64,000 nucleotides of DNA. Origin: JAHDHW01 sp965277415 (lineage in GTDB: Bacteria > Bacteroidota > Bacteroidia > Chitinophagales > Saprospiraceae). The notes under the pieces were generated by a model that saw nothing but the letters and a program-made list of their open reading frames with translations, had not been told where the DNA came from and made no database searches. Shown here in pieces: positions 27,591 to 36,763 of the stretch. The stretch's first letter is position 1. Each line of letters starts with the position of its first letter. The stretch is taken from NCBI GenBank assembly GCA_965277415.1, contig CBDICS010000054.1, forward strand, positions 558,001 through 622,000, written 5' to 3'. A program made the translations under genes and the position numbers.

Positions 27591-28724
27591 ATGTCTAGAA
27601 AATTATTACTCTTTTTTATTACCATCTTAATAGCACAAATATCGTGGGGGCAAGAAAAGCAACCAGCTCTAGGTATATTAAAACTTGATGCTCCTGAATT
27701 AGAGAAACATAAGGCTGTCAAGATTAATAAATATGTTGAATCTGCTTTTCATAAATCTAAGCGATTCAATATTGTAACCAGACAGTTGGTAGAGGCAATT
27801 GAGCAAGAAAGAGAACAACAAAAAGAAAATATCGATAAAATTGTTATTCAACAAGGCATAGCTATTGGTGCAGATTATATTGTAAAAGGCTATGCAAAAG
27901 AATATAAAAAAAGTATTTATAAAAGTAGTCCACGATCCCGAACACCTTACTATTCTCGAAATCGATCAACAACGAGAACATCGCCAAGATCTTCCACAAC
28001 TTCAAAGCCGAAACCGAAGCCAGAAAAAAAAGAACCAGTAGCGAAAAGCAAATCCAAAACAGTTAAGACTACAGCCCCTAAGACTTCGCCAAAATCACCA
28101 AGAACATCTTCACCCAAAAATCCAAGCACTAAGGCATCAAGCACGAAGTCTACTACGCCAACGAAGTCGAAACCCAAAAAGTCTCCGGTAAGAAAACCAA
28201 GTACAACTTCAAAGCCTAAATCAACGCAAGAAGCAGCAAAAACAAAGACTTCAACACCTCCACCTCCGCCACCTTCTTCAGAGATTGACCAAGTTTATAC
28301 AAGCACTCAGATTAGTTTTACGATTAAAATAATAAATGTCAAAACAGGTATTATTGCTGCTGAAGAAACTTATAAAGGCTCTATTAATGGTGTTAATGAT
28401 TTTGTAAAAAAAATCGTAGTAAAGGCTTTTCCATACAATTTTAATATTTTGGAAATCCTCGGCACAAAGGGCGAAAAAAAAGCAAAGCATGTTTTGCTTG
28501 ATGGAGGTATCAATCATGGTCTTGTAAAAGGAACTTACCTTAGTGCTTATGAAGAAAGTCAGGAAAATGTTGATGGAAAAATTTTAAAAAGAGAAATATT
28601 GGTGGGACAATTATATGTGAAGCGCTTAGACACTGGAGGAAATTTTTCACTCTGTTCTATCTATAGAGGTAAAAAGGCAATTATGTCAAAAATGAAAAGT
28701 GGTGTTAAACTGATTTGTAAATAA
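27591..28724 (+). CDS. CsgG-like protein split by a Lys/Ser/Thr/Pro-rich insert, paralog C
   Basis: This 377-residue protein has a signal peptide ending SWGQ. A CsgG-like first half has LGILKLDAPE and IVIQQGIAIGADYIVKGYAKE. An insert of about 130 residues (about 105-235) consists almost only of K, S, T, P and R, with short PKPKP and SPK repeats and a P6 run. The CsgG-like fold then resumes with ISFTIKIINVKTGIIAAEE, and the C-terminal module shared with paralogs A and B follows (NHGLVKGTYLSAYE ... GQLYVKRLD). The very basic insert could bind peptidoglycan, LPS or nucleic acid, or act as a flexible tether. It interrupts the domain rather than linking two domains. Confidence 0.65.
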   Translation: MSRKLLLFFITILIAQISWGQEKQPALGILKLDAPELEKHKAVKINKYVESAFHKSKRFNIVTRQLVEAIEQEREQQKENIDKIVIQQGIAIGADYIVKGYAKEYKKSIYKSSPRSRTPYYSRNRSTTRTSPRSSTTSKPKPKPEKKEPVAKSKSKTVKTTAPKTSPKSPRTSSPKNPSTKASSTKSTTPTKSKPKKSPVRKPSTTSKPKSTQEAAKTKTSTPPPPPPSSEIDQVYTSTQISFTIKIINVKTGIIAAEETYKGSINGVNDFVKKIVVKAFPYNFNILEILGTKGEKKAKHVLLDGGINHGLVKGTYLSAYEESQENVDGKILKREILVGQLYVKRLDTGGNFSLCSIYRGKKAIMSKMKSGVKLICK

Positions 28725-28740
28725 TCATAGAAAAAATAAA

Positions 28741-29727
28741 ATGGGCGTAAGGGATCAGAATTTTATTAGCATTCCAGAAGTAATACCTCACAAGCGAAGC
28801 GATCACCAGTTCCATAGGAACGATCGCTTAGTCCATAGGACTAATCACTATATAGCTTATCTTATACTTTTTATCTTATTTCCGTTTTTTGCTTTTACTC
28901 AGCAGGAGCATTTAATAGCTGTGCAACCAACTGTTATGGTAATCCCTTTTGTCAAAGAAGGAGAAGGATTACGAAATATTTATGAGCATCAACATGCTGG
29001 CCCAATTCGGGTTTCGATATCAAGAGTTAAAGATGGACTCGATCAATCTGGAATACAAACGATTGATTTTAGGGCTATCCTAAAACAGGCGACGAGTCAG
29101 GAGGCCATGACGATTGAACAACAAACTTCAATAAAACAACGAGTCATCGAACTTTCTGCCGCTGATATTTATATCGAAACGGAAACACAGGTCATCCTAA
29201 CTCCAAAAGGTAACTCTGTAACTGTCATCCTATCTGCTTATGATGCTTATACGGGGATGTCTTTGGTTAATAAACTTGGACATTCTCCTAAATTCTATAC
29301 AGATAACTATGAAAAACTAACTGAAAAAGCCTTAGATACATTTTTAGAAGATTTTACGGATGCCTTACAAGAATCTTTTCAGGACATGATCCAAAACGGC
29401 CGATCAATTGCTGTTGATATTGGTATTGCAGAAGATTCTCAAATTGATATGGATTCTGAAATTGGAGAGGCGAATGATCTTTTGTCCGATGTTTTAGAAA
29501 ATTGGTTTGAAAACAATGCGATGCAAGCTCATTTTCATGTTCAAGGAATTACAGCAACCAAAATGATTATTGATGAAGTGAAAATTCCTGCTATAGACAT
29601 AAAGACCAAAAAGCTTTATCGCCCATCCAAGTTTGCAGCACGCCTCAGGAAATTTCTAATCCAGCATAACCTTCAAGTCACCAGAGATATACAAGGTTCA
29701 AAGATTTTTATCACGATTTCTGGCTAG
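28741..29727 (+). CDS. DUF6175-like protein, paralog 2, with repeat-derived N-terminus
   Basis: From about residue 57 this 328-residue protein parallels the 22981 gene closely: VQPTVMVIPFVKEGEGLR, QTIDFRAILKQ, QTSIKQRVIELSAADI and SKFAARLRKFLIQHN. The hydrophobic signal sequence (YLILFILFPFFAFTQQ) has no Met of its own. The only good start is ATG 28741, which adds about 38 polar residues encoded largely by hairpin-unit repeats at 28788-28848. The repeat probably inserted at the old start region, and the gene now reads through it. It may still be exported with a long n-region. Translation could also begin at a weak internal codon. Confidence 0.65.
   Translation: MGVRDQNFISIPEVIPHKRSDHQFHRNDRLVHRTNHYIAYLILFILFPFFAFTQQEHLIAVQPTVMVIPFVKEGEGLRNIYEHQHAGPIRVSISRVKDGLDQSGIQTIDFRAILKQATSQEAMTIEQQTSIKQRVIELSAADIYIETETQVILTPKGNSVTVILSAYDAYTGMSLVNKLGHSPKFYTDNYEKLTEKALDTFLEDFTDALQESFQDMIQNGRSIAVDIGIAEDSQIDMDSEIGEANDLLSDVLENWFENNAMQAHFHVQGITATKMIIDEVKIPAIDIKTKKLYRPSKFAARLRKFLIQHNLQVTRDIQGSKIFITISG
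28788..28848. repeat. Hairpin-unit repeats inside a coding sequence, copy 4
   Basis: Three units lie in tandem: CACAAGCGAAGCGATCAC, then GTTCC-ATA-GGAAC (28809-28821), then TTAGTCC-ATA-GGACTAA (28828-28844), each followed by ATCGC or ATCAC. They match the internal units of copies 1-3, but neither element end is present. Confidence 0.75.
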
Positions 29728-29863
29728 GAAAAATAAACTTTGGACAAGTCCTCATTTTGATTTCCATCTAATTCCTCCTATTTTCACATTTGTGAAGATG
29801 TATATGCTCTTCTCCAAGATATCCTTATAAGAGAACCTTATTAATTCCGTCTAATAACTGATT

Positions 29864-32341
29864 ATGAAGAACCTCCTTTATCTTTCCATTACCCTATTAT
29901 TTGTTTTTGCTTGTAATAAAAACTTACAAACGGCTACCGCTCAAAAAACACAAAACATACAAGAAACACAAAAAGCTAAACTTCCTCAGGATCGATTTAA
30001 GGATTTAGAAACTCATGAAGGATACTTGGATTTTTATTGGGATGAAGTAAAAGGAAAGATCTTATTGTCAATAGATAAATTTGATACAGAGTTTTTATAT
30101 GTGAACTCACTGGCGGCAGGAGTAGGCTCTAATGATATAGGTTTAGATCGAGGTCAATTAGGGAGAGAACGTGTGGTAAAGTTTGTAAAAGTTGGCCCTA
30201 AAGTTTTACTTGTTCAGATGAATTATAAATTCAGAGCAGTCAGCGAAAATGCTGCGGAACAAAAATCTGTTGAAGAGGCTTTTGCACAATCTGTGCTCTG
30301 GGGATTTAAAGTTGAAGGAAAATTCGATAATCGTATCGTCGTCGATGCAACATCGTTTTTATTAAGAGATGCACATAATGTCACTGGAAGTTTGAAGTCG
30401 TCTAATCAAGGTAATTATAAATTAGATCTTCTTCGCTCTGCTATCTATTTACCTAGATGCAAAGCTTTTCCAAAAAATACAGAGTTGGAAGCGACCCTGA
30501 CTTTTATAGGAACACCTAAAGGAAGATATATTCGTGATGTGACGCCTTCTCCCGAAGCAGTTACCGTGCGACAGCATCATTCCTTTATCGAATTGCCAGA
30601 TAATAATTATAAACCAAGGGTTTTTGATCCCCGGTCTGGTTATTTCGGAATAAATTATAAAGATTATGCAACACCTATAGATCAACCATTGGTCAAGCGG
30701 TTGATTACCAGACATCGTTTGGAAAAAGTAAACCCTGCCGCAACAGTCAGCGAAGCTGTAGAACCTATTATCTATTATCTTGATCCAGGCGCGCCTGAAC
30801 CTGTTCGGTCTGCATTGCTTGATGGTGCTCGATGGTGGAATCAAGCTTTTGAAGCAGCAGGTTATAAGAATGCCTTTATTGTAAAAATACTGCCAGATGA
30901 TGCAGATCCAATGGATGTTCGATACAATCTAATTCAATGGGTACATCGATCAACACGTGGTTGGTCTTATGGATCAAGTGTCATAGACCCAAGAACGGGA
31001 GAAATTATAAAAGGACATGTATCCCTTGGCTCTTTGAGAGTGAGACAAGATTTTTTGATTGCTCAGGGATTGATTACACCTTATGAAACAGGCAAGCCCG
31101 TCTCTCCGGAAATGGAAAAAATGGCACTTGCGAGATTGAGGCAATTATCTGCTCATGAAGTGGGACACACCATAGGATTGGCACATAATTTTGCAGCCAG
31201 TTATAATGACCGTTCATCGGTTATGGATTATCCTCACCCTTATATTGCACTTACTAATGATGGAAGTATGGATTTTTCAAAAGCATATGATGATAAAATT
31301 GGTGCTTGGGATAAGCGAACTGTATTATATGGTTATCAAGATTTTCCAGAAGGTGTAGATGAAGCCAAAGCTTTGAATGATATCCTTATTGAAAATAATA
31401 AACTTGGCTTAAAATATATTTCTGATTCGGATGCTCGTCCATTAGGTGGAGCGCATCCTTATGCCCACCTTTGGGACAATGGAACGGATGCCATTTCAGA
31501 ATTCAACCGACTTGCTGCCGTTCGTAAACAAGCACTCAAAAAATTTGGAGAAAATAATATTCCACCGAATGCCCCTATGGCAACGCTTGAAGAAGTCCTA
31601 GCACCATTATACCTTTCTCATCGTTATCAAATGGAAGCAGTTTCAAAATTAATTGGTGGCGTAGATTATCAATATTCGGTGCGATCAGATGGACAAGCAC
31701 TACACCAAGTCGTTTCTGATGAAAAGCAAAGAGCTGCATTAAAAATACTTTTAGAAAGTTTGAAACCTGATTTTTTAGCCTTACCTAAAAGTGTGCGAGC
31801 AGTAATTCCTCCAAAACCAATCGCATATTCACGAACAAGAGAAAGTTTTAAAAGCAAAACTGGACCTACCTTCGATCCTATTGCAATAGCAGAAAGCTCT
31901 ATCAATGCTACACTCCAAGCTATCCTTCATCCGCATAGAGCCAATCGTTTGGTTCAGCACCATGAAATGGGAGAAAGCAGTTTGAGTTTTTATGAGGTAT
32001 TAGAACAGTTAATCGCATTAGGTTGGGACAGAGAAGGGAATGCTTATGAGGCCGCATTGCAAAGAAATTCTGATCACTTAATAATAGATCAAATTATGTA
32101 CTTGGCGATGGATAATCGTGCGGGTAACCAAACGAAGGCATTCTGTCATTTAGCAATAGATGAATTGGAATCAAAACTCCAAAAAGAAAACGCTAAGTCC
32201 GTCGAAAGGAAAGCGCATATTCTTTTTGCATTGAATAAAATAAAGCAATTCAAAAACCATCCTTCAGATTGGAAAAAAGCACCAGTACTTGATATGCCGG
32301 CGGGCTCACCAATTGGATCTTTCTTAGGGTGTGATCATTAG
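29864..32341 (+). CDS. Zinc-dependent metzincin-type metalloprotease lipoprotein (DUF5117/DUF4953-like)
   Basis: This 825-residue protein has a lipoprotein signal with lipobox VFAC (Cys about 17). The N-terminal half is beta-rich (about 40-280), typical of the DUF5117 region. The catalytic motif HEVGHTIGLAH has zinc-ligand His at about 431, 435 and 441 and Glu 432, with a following SVMDYPHP Met-turn. The C-terminal part is helical. Proteins of this kind are common in Bacteroidota envelopes and their substrates are unknown. The gene is alone on its strand with a 136-bp leader. Confidence 0.88.
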   Translation: MKNLLYLSITLLFVFACNKNLQTATAQKTQNIQETQKAKLPQDRFKDLETHEGYLDFYWDEVKGKILLSIDKFDTEFLYVNSLAAGVGSNDIGLDRGQLGRERVVKFVKVGPKVLLVQMNYKFRAVSENAAEQKSVEEAFAQSVLWGFKVEGKFDNRIVVDATSFLLRDAHNVTGSLKSSNQGNYKLDLLRSAIYLPRCKAFPKNTELEATLTFIGTPKGRYIRDVTPSPEAVTVRQHHSFIELPDNNYKPRVFDPRSGYFGINYKDYATPIDQPLVKRLITRHRLEKVNPAATVSEAVEPIIYYLDPGAPEPVRSALLDGARWWNQAFEAAGYKNAFIVKILPDDADPMDVRYNLIQWVHRSTRGWSYGSSVIDPRTGEIIKGHVSLGSLRVRQDFLIAQGLITPYETGKPVSPEMEKMALARLRQLSAHEVGHTIGLAHNFAASYNDRSSVMDYPHPYIALTNDGSMDFSKAYDDKIGAWDKRTVLYGYQDFPEGVDEAKALNDILIENNKLGLKYISDSDARPLGGAHPYAHLWDNGTDAISEFNRLAAVRKQALKKFGENNIPPNAPMATLEEVLAPLYLSHRYQMEAVSKLIGGVDYQYSVRSDGQALHQVVSDEKQRAALKILLESLKPDFLALPKSVRAVIPPKPIAYSRTRESFKSKTGPTFDPIAIAESSINATLQAILHPHRANRLVQHHEMGESSLSFYEVLEQLIALGWDREGNAYEAALQRNSDHLIIDQIMYLAMDNRAGNQTKAFCHLAIDELESKLQKENAKSVERKAHILFALNKIKQFKNHPSDWKKAPVLDMPAGSPIGSFLGCDH

Positions 32342-32536
32342 AGGAGGTCAGTCAAATCATTTGCGACTGACGGCAGTCTGTAAAAATACTCATCCCTCTA
32401 TCGCAGGGGAGTACGTAAAAAAAGAAGTATAGCCAATCCTCTGTCAAGGAAGTCGTATATGTCATTGGTTTAAAAGATACAAAGAATTTTAGAAAGCGTT
32501 TTGGAAAACTATCTTCTGAGTAATTGAATTAATCAA

Positions 32537-33967
32537 TTAATCAAAGAGGTCATCAATCGTTAAATCGTGGTGAATTAAACCTATACTATGTTTGTTTTCT
32601 ACAATACCAAAAGAAGAAATCATACTAACAAAGACTTGTTTATTGGTTTTAGAGAGTATTTGAAATAAAGCCATTTTTTGACGTAAGTTTTTAGCATATT
32701 CTTTAGTCATTACAAAAGGAACATTGTAAAACTTTATTTCAAAAAGATTAATCACATGGTCACTTCTATCAATTACCAAATCTATTTGAATGCCTTTCAT
32801 TCCATCTTTTCCTTTTCTATAATAAGAAGCTGCTTCTGCATAAATACCTGAAATGCCTAATGCTTTTTTTATCTGAGGAATGTGTTTTAAGCAAATGCTC
32901 TCAAAAGCATAGCCACTCCAAGTTTTATAAGCTGGTGTAAGGTTGAGTTTATCCCAAATATCAGTTTCTTGAAAAATACGACCATCAATGAATTGTAAAT
33001 AAAATAGAGAGTACTCATCTGTCAAACGATACAATCTTTCTTTCTTTTTTCTACCAAATGTAGGATATATAGAAATAAAGTTTGATTGTTCCAATTCTTC
33101 TAAAACACGCTGAATAGTGCCACCTTCTGGTATTTTTGACGCTTCTATAACTGCTTTTCGAGTCAAGCCCATTCGTTTTTCTGCCAAAGCCCGAATAACT
33201 GCAATATGGCTTTTAGCATTAGAAAAAAGCGCAGCATATAAGTTTGAAAACTCATTTTGCAATAAACCATTTTTGGCAAAACAAATAGCATTGATATTTT
33301 GAGCAGCACTTTTTCCTTTTTTAATTTCCTTTAAATAATGTGGAATGCCGCCCAAAGCCATATAAAGTTGAACGATCTGATAGCGGTCAAAATAAATTTT
33401 ACGACTATTCAGATACAATTCTGTTTCTTTTAGATTAAAAGGTTCTAAAAAAATACGCCGACTAATTCGATTGTGTAATCCACCGGTATGGTTCACTACT
33501 TTTTTTATCATCCAAGAAGCAGCCGAACCACATATTACAACAGCTATACTTTGATTAAGAGCCCAGCTATTCCAAAAAAAACTGAGCCCTCGAAGAAAAC
33601 CGGAACGTTGAGAAGCCAGCCAAGGCAATTCATCAAAAAAAACGACTATTTTTTCTTTGGATATTTTCTCCTTCAAAAAGGCAATCAATATTTGAAAAGC
33701 TTCTTGCCAATTACTAGGTGTTTTGTAAGGAATAGTAGTGGCTGCGTATTCATTGAGTTGATAACTAAAATTGCTTAATTGCTCTTGCAATGGGGCATTT
33801 TGCACGCCAGTCACCGTGAAAACAAGATGTTTTTGATAGATCTTTTTTATTAAAAACGTTTTTCCTACACGCCTACGTCCAATGACTGCTATCATTTCTG
33901 CTTCATCGGAGATTAAGGCTTCTTGAAGTATTTTTATTTCAGGGTGGCGACCAATTAGTTTTTCCAT
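32537..33967 (-). CDS. ATP-binding protein, archaeal-type ATPase/DUF234 family
   Basis: This 476-residue protein begins with a STAND-like P-loop ATPase of the Arch_ATPase class. IGRHPEIKILQEAL is followed by a Walker A of the AVIGRRRVGKTFLIKK type (about 27-42) and Walker B VVFFDELPWLA. A winged-helix segment comes next (about 255-310). The C-terminal DUF234 nuclease-like region has IQIDLVIDRSDHVINLFEIKF, which recalls a D...ExK core. This family is multicopy in many Bacteroidota, with no agreed function. Two large inverted repeats lie 24-118 bases before the start, so the gene may control itself. Confidence 0.85.
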   Translation of the reverse strand: MEKLIGRHPEIKILQEALISDEAEMIAVIGRRRVGKTFLIKKIYQKHLVFTVTGVQNAPLQEQLSNFSYQLNEYAATTIPYKTPSNWQEAFQILIAFLKEKISKEKIVVFFDELPWLASQRSGFLRGLSFFWNSWALNQSIAVVICGSAASWMIKKVVNHTGGLHNRISRRIFLEPFNLKETELYLNSRKIYFDRYQIVQLYMALGGIPHYLKEIKKGKSAAQNINAICFAKNGLLQNEFSNLYAALFSNAKSHIAVIRALAEKRMGLTRKAVIEASKIPEGGTIQRVLEELEQSNFISIYPTFGRKKKERLYRLTDEYSLFYLQFIDGRIFQETDIWDKLNLTPAYKTWSGYAFESICLKHIPQIKKALGISGIYAEAASYYRKGKDGMKGIQIDLVIDRSDHVINLFEIKFYNVPFVMTKEYAKNLRQKMALFQILSKTNKQVFVSMISSFGIVENKHSIGLIHHDLTIDDLFD

Positions 33968-33990
33968 TTTTATATCTTATTTCACTTTAC

Positions 33991-34028
33991 TTGGAGAAAT
34001 CATACTAAAAATACATAGATTTCTCCAA
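33991..34028. promoter_or_regulatory. Inverted repeat 1 upstream of the ATPase gene
   Basis: TTGGAGAAATC (33991-34001) and GATTTCTCCAA (34018-34028) are perfect 11-bp arms with a 16-nt spacer. They share sequence with repeat 2 at 34041-34085. The pair is placed where the minus-strand promoter should be. Confidence 0.7.
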
Positions 34029-34040
34029 ATTAAAAAAAAT

Positions 34041-34085
34041 ATACTTGGAGAAATCATGTTTAAATACATAGATTTCTCCAAGTAT
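34041..34085. promoter_or_regulatory. Inverted repeat 2 upstream of the ATPase gene
   Basis: ATACTTGGAGAAATC (34041-34055) and its exact complement (34071-34085) give 15-bp arms around a 15-nt spacer. The spacer shares AATACATA with repeat 1. Two copies of the same dyad suggest an operator pair or a recombination target. Confidence 0.75.
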
Positions 34086-34701
34086 AACTTTCCTCGCTTC
34101 CATCCAATCCATCAAAAAGAATCAGAGAATACAACAATAAAGTCATTGAATAATCCATAATTGCACGCTTACACCTTATATTTCGTACGCTCGCACCTGT
34201 TCTTGTAGACCTACACCTCTTGTTTCATCCCCTTGCCTATTGATGAAGAGAGACCTTTGTCCTATCAGTTAAGTACGATAAATGCTTTTATCTGATAAGA
34301 AAAACAGACTCCTCTGCCTAGTCAACAATTATTATCTGAACTATAAACAGGGAAGTCATTTTGTATAACCTTTTAGTTAACCCCTCAATCTATCCTGCAC
34401 CTATATACAATGGATCAACGGACAAGCCGCTAACTTTGTCCTTGGACAACAAGGCCTTACCTCTGATGACGTTAACTAACAATGATGGTAAGCAATGAAT
34501 TGAATATTGTGAATGGCGAAGGTCAGGCGACGACTATTTACGATAGAGTGACCGCGAGTGGATGGAAAATCCTGTATATCCTATTAATCCTGTCGAAAAA
34601 AACAATTTACGGTCAGCCTGCTTAGCTATTGCGATTGAAAAAGCCACAGAGTGAGTGAAAAGACGTTTTTGTAGCTCAGCTAATATTTTTTAAATAGACT
34701 A
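34086..34701. other. 616-bp region without an intact gene
   Basis: No intact coding frame is seen. It holds a short decayed coding remnant (34408-34479) and a small degenerate repeat, AATCCTGTAT/ATCCTATT/AATCCTGTCG, near 34568-34593. The base composition is less AT-rich than the neighbouring leaders, which fits old coding DNA. Confidence 0.45.
34408..34479 (+). pseudogene. Possible remnant of a beta-propeller/NHL-type gene
   Basis: One frame reads WINGQAANFVLGQQGLTSDD and then a stop. This resembles the repeated ...ADLVLGQPDFTS... motif of exported NHL-like propeller proteins. No neighbouring sequence extends it in any frame that I could follow. Confidence is low. Confidence 0.25.
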
Positions 34702-35463
34702 CTAAATCGATTCTAATATTTCTTGCACTTTCGCATAATTAAAATCACCCTCCTTAATTGATTCAAGAACCGTTTTTGCATTTGCCAAATCACTCTGCTT
34801 AAGAAAAGTCATGGCTAAATACCATTGAGCTTGATCTTTATAAAGTGGATTGTTGATGGAAGAAAATGTTTGACTAGCTTGCTCCATTCTATTGAGTTCT
34901 AATTGTGAGATTCCAATAGCCAACTGTATTTCTGCGTTTTCGGGCTCTATTTCTAATGTTTGTAAAAAGAGCGGAAGTGCTGCTTCAAATTTTTTAGCCT
35001 TATAAAGTTGATTAGCTTGAGTGAGATTAGATGGTGCTGGAGCGCTTCGAACACTATTCTCTACTGAATATGGTTGATAGTAACTAGCATAAAGGTCAAG
35101 TGAAGAAACATTTTGGCGAGTAGCTACATAATAGAAAGAAGCACCAACCACAAGTGCGATAGTAGCAGCTACACTCCATCTTAGAAATGGCCTTACTTTC
35201 TTTTTTTGTCCTAAGGAAACGACTTTAGCTTTTTGTGATGGTTTTTCTTTTCCGACTACTTCTGCTCGAATGAGTTTTAATTTTTTTTTCATCTCATCCT
35301 GTCCAAATTTATTTATACCCCGATGGAGAAAAGCTTGAGTTTCCACTTCTTTTTTAAAACTTGAATCGGTATTCATTTTGGATTCAAAATCAGTAAGCGC
35401 GCTACCTTTGAGTTGCTTGCTCAAATACTGATCTATTATTGCTTGTGAAATTTCATTTTGCAT
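34702..35463 (-). CDS. Anti-sigma-type membrane protein with TPR-like periplasmic part
   Basis: This 253-residue protein has a cytosolic N-terminal helical region with IIDQYLSKQLKGSALTDFE, as in Bacteroidota anti-sigma proteins. One membrane segment lies at about 93-112 (WSVAATIALVVGASFYYVA). A periplasmic part contains two or three TPR-like units (LYKAKKFEAALPLFLQTLEI, AEIQLAIGISQLELNRMEQA). It lies 34 bp downstream of the sigma factor gene on the same strand. That arrangement fits a sigma/anti-sigma pair. Confidence 0.75.
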   Translation of the reverse strand: MQNEISQAIIDQYLSKQLKGSALTDFESKMNTDSSFKKEVETQAFLHRGINKFGQDEMKKKLKLIRAEVVGKEKPSQKAKVVSLGQKKKVRPFLRWSVAATIALVVGASFYYVATRQNVSSLDLYASYYQPYSVENSVRSAPAPSNLTQANQLYKAKKFEAALPLFLQTLEIEPENAEIQLAIGISQLELNRMEQASQTFSSINNPLYKDQAQWYLAMTFLKQSDLANAKTVLESIKEGDFNYAKVQEILESI

Positions 35464-35497
35464 AGTGACGTGGGTTTTGATTAGAGCTTAAAAATGA

Positions 35498-36100
35498 TCA
35501 CAGATAAGCCTCTAGACATAATCTAAGATCACTATCAGCTTGTCCATTTTCAAACACTTGTGCTCTAAATTTTTTTAAACAACTCGACTTCTTATTTCTT
35601 GCTACTTGTGGCGTAGCATAATCCATCAACTTTGCAATCTCATCTGCTTTATGCTGATCGAAATAGGCATACACAATGATTTTGCGACAATCAGTACCAA
35701 GACCTTTCAATTTTTCAGCTACCAGATTTGCACATTCATCAACTATCAAATAAGCTTCAGGATCATTATCCATCTCTACGACTTCATTATGCTGATCTTC
35801 TAGTCGGTCACTTCTTCCTATTTTACGCAATCGTTTTAGCCATAAATTTCTACAGATAGAAAATATATAAGTTTTTAAAGCACAAGTTAAAGTCAATCCA
35901 TTTTGTACTTGTTTATAAAAACTAATGAGCCCATCATGGAATATGTCTTCTGCATCAGCTGTAGATCCATTATTACTAATGATCATTCTTTCGATCATTG
36001 TATACGTTCGTCGATATACTTCTGATAGTGCTTTATCTCTCTGGATTGTGTCAGGACCACGAAGTATCTCTAGCAATTCACTATCTGGCTTGTTTACCAT
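35498..36100 (-). CDS. ECF-type RNA polymerase sigma factor
   Basis: This 200-residue protein has sigma region 2 (about 20-85, with GSTADAEDIFHDGLISFYKQV and YIFSICRNLWLKRLRK) and region 4 (about 125-180, with GLGTDCRKIIVYAYFDQHKADEIAKLM and a helix-turn-helix ending in KSSCLKKFR). It is typical of Bacteroidota sigma factors paired with a TPR-bearing anti-sigma partner, here the next gene downstream. Confidence 0.85.
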   Translation of the reverse strand: MVNKPDSELLEILRGPDTIQRDKALSEVYRRTYTMIERMIISNNGSTADAEDIFHDGLISFYKQVQNGLTLTCALKTYIFSICRNLWLKRLRKIGRSDRLEDQHNEVVEMDNDPEAYLIVDECANLVAEKLKGLGTDCRKIIVYAYFDQHKADEIAKLMDYATPQVARNKKSSCLKKFRAQVFENGQADSDLRLCLEAYL

Positions 36101-36366
36101 CTGTTACTTTTTAATATCTTTAATTCAAGAAATATAACCACAAAATAGCCAGAATTTATTATTTCATTAAGAAGTTATTTAATAATAGACTGTTGTTTTG
36201 CTACACTGTATTGATTGTCAGGGACTTAGATGAATAATTGTTTATGATGATTTTGTGAAAAACAAATTTGTAAAACTTTGACAATTAGTGCCTTATGGAT
36301 GGCTCTTTGGGATTTCGTATCAAAAATCACCAAATTATTAATTTAAATAAATCCAAAAATAAAATT

Positions 36367-36732
36367 ATGAATATTGAAAAAATCACTTATTATGTTGCAA
36401 CGGCAGTCATGTCTTTGATCTTTCTTTTCTCTGCTTTCATGTATTTTACAAACTATGAAGTAGTACTTGGTCTTTTCGAAGGATTTGGATTTCCAGGTTG
36501 GCTGGTCTATCCATTAGCTGTTTTAAAAGTCCTTGGAGTGATCGCTATTTGGACTAGAGTATCAAGTTTGCTAAAAGAATGGGCTTATGCTGGATTTTTT
36601 TACGATGCTGTATTAGCACTTACCGTTCATATGATCGCAGAAGATGGCGGTTCATTATTTTCGATAATTGCTTTAGTCTCTTTGGTGATCTCAAGGTTTC
36701 TAGAAGGGAGGGTTTTTAAGAAAAGCAACTAA
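36367..36732 (+). CDS. DoxX-like small membrane protein
   Basis: ATG 36367 is preferred: an upstream in-frame ATG at 36295 would add 24 polar residues before a clean MNIEKITYYVATAV start. The 121-residue protein has four membrane segments and the DoxX-like pattern VLGLFEGFGFPGWLVYPLAVLKVLGV. Function of this group is not settled. The leader is about 260 bases from the divergent sigma factor. Confidence 0.8.
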   Translation: MNIEKITYYVATAVMSLIFLFSAFMYFTNYEVVLGLFEGFGFPGWLVYPLAVLKVLGVIAIWTRVSSLLKEWAYAGFFYDAVLALTVHMIAEDGGSLFSIIALVSLVISRFLEGRVFKKSN

Positions 36733-36763
36733 AAACTTCTCCAGAGTATAAATTTACGCTGTA

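Noticed and set aside
32537..33967. Transposase or IS-encoded ATPase
   Set aside because: The P-loop plus DUF234-like region marks a cellular ATPase family. The nearby inverted repeats are on one side only and do not bracket the gene.
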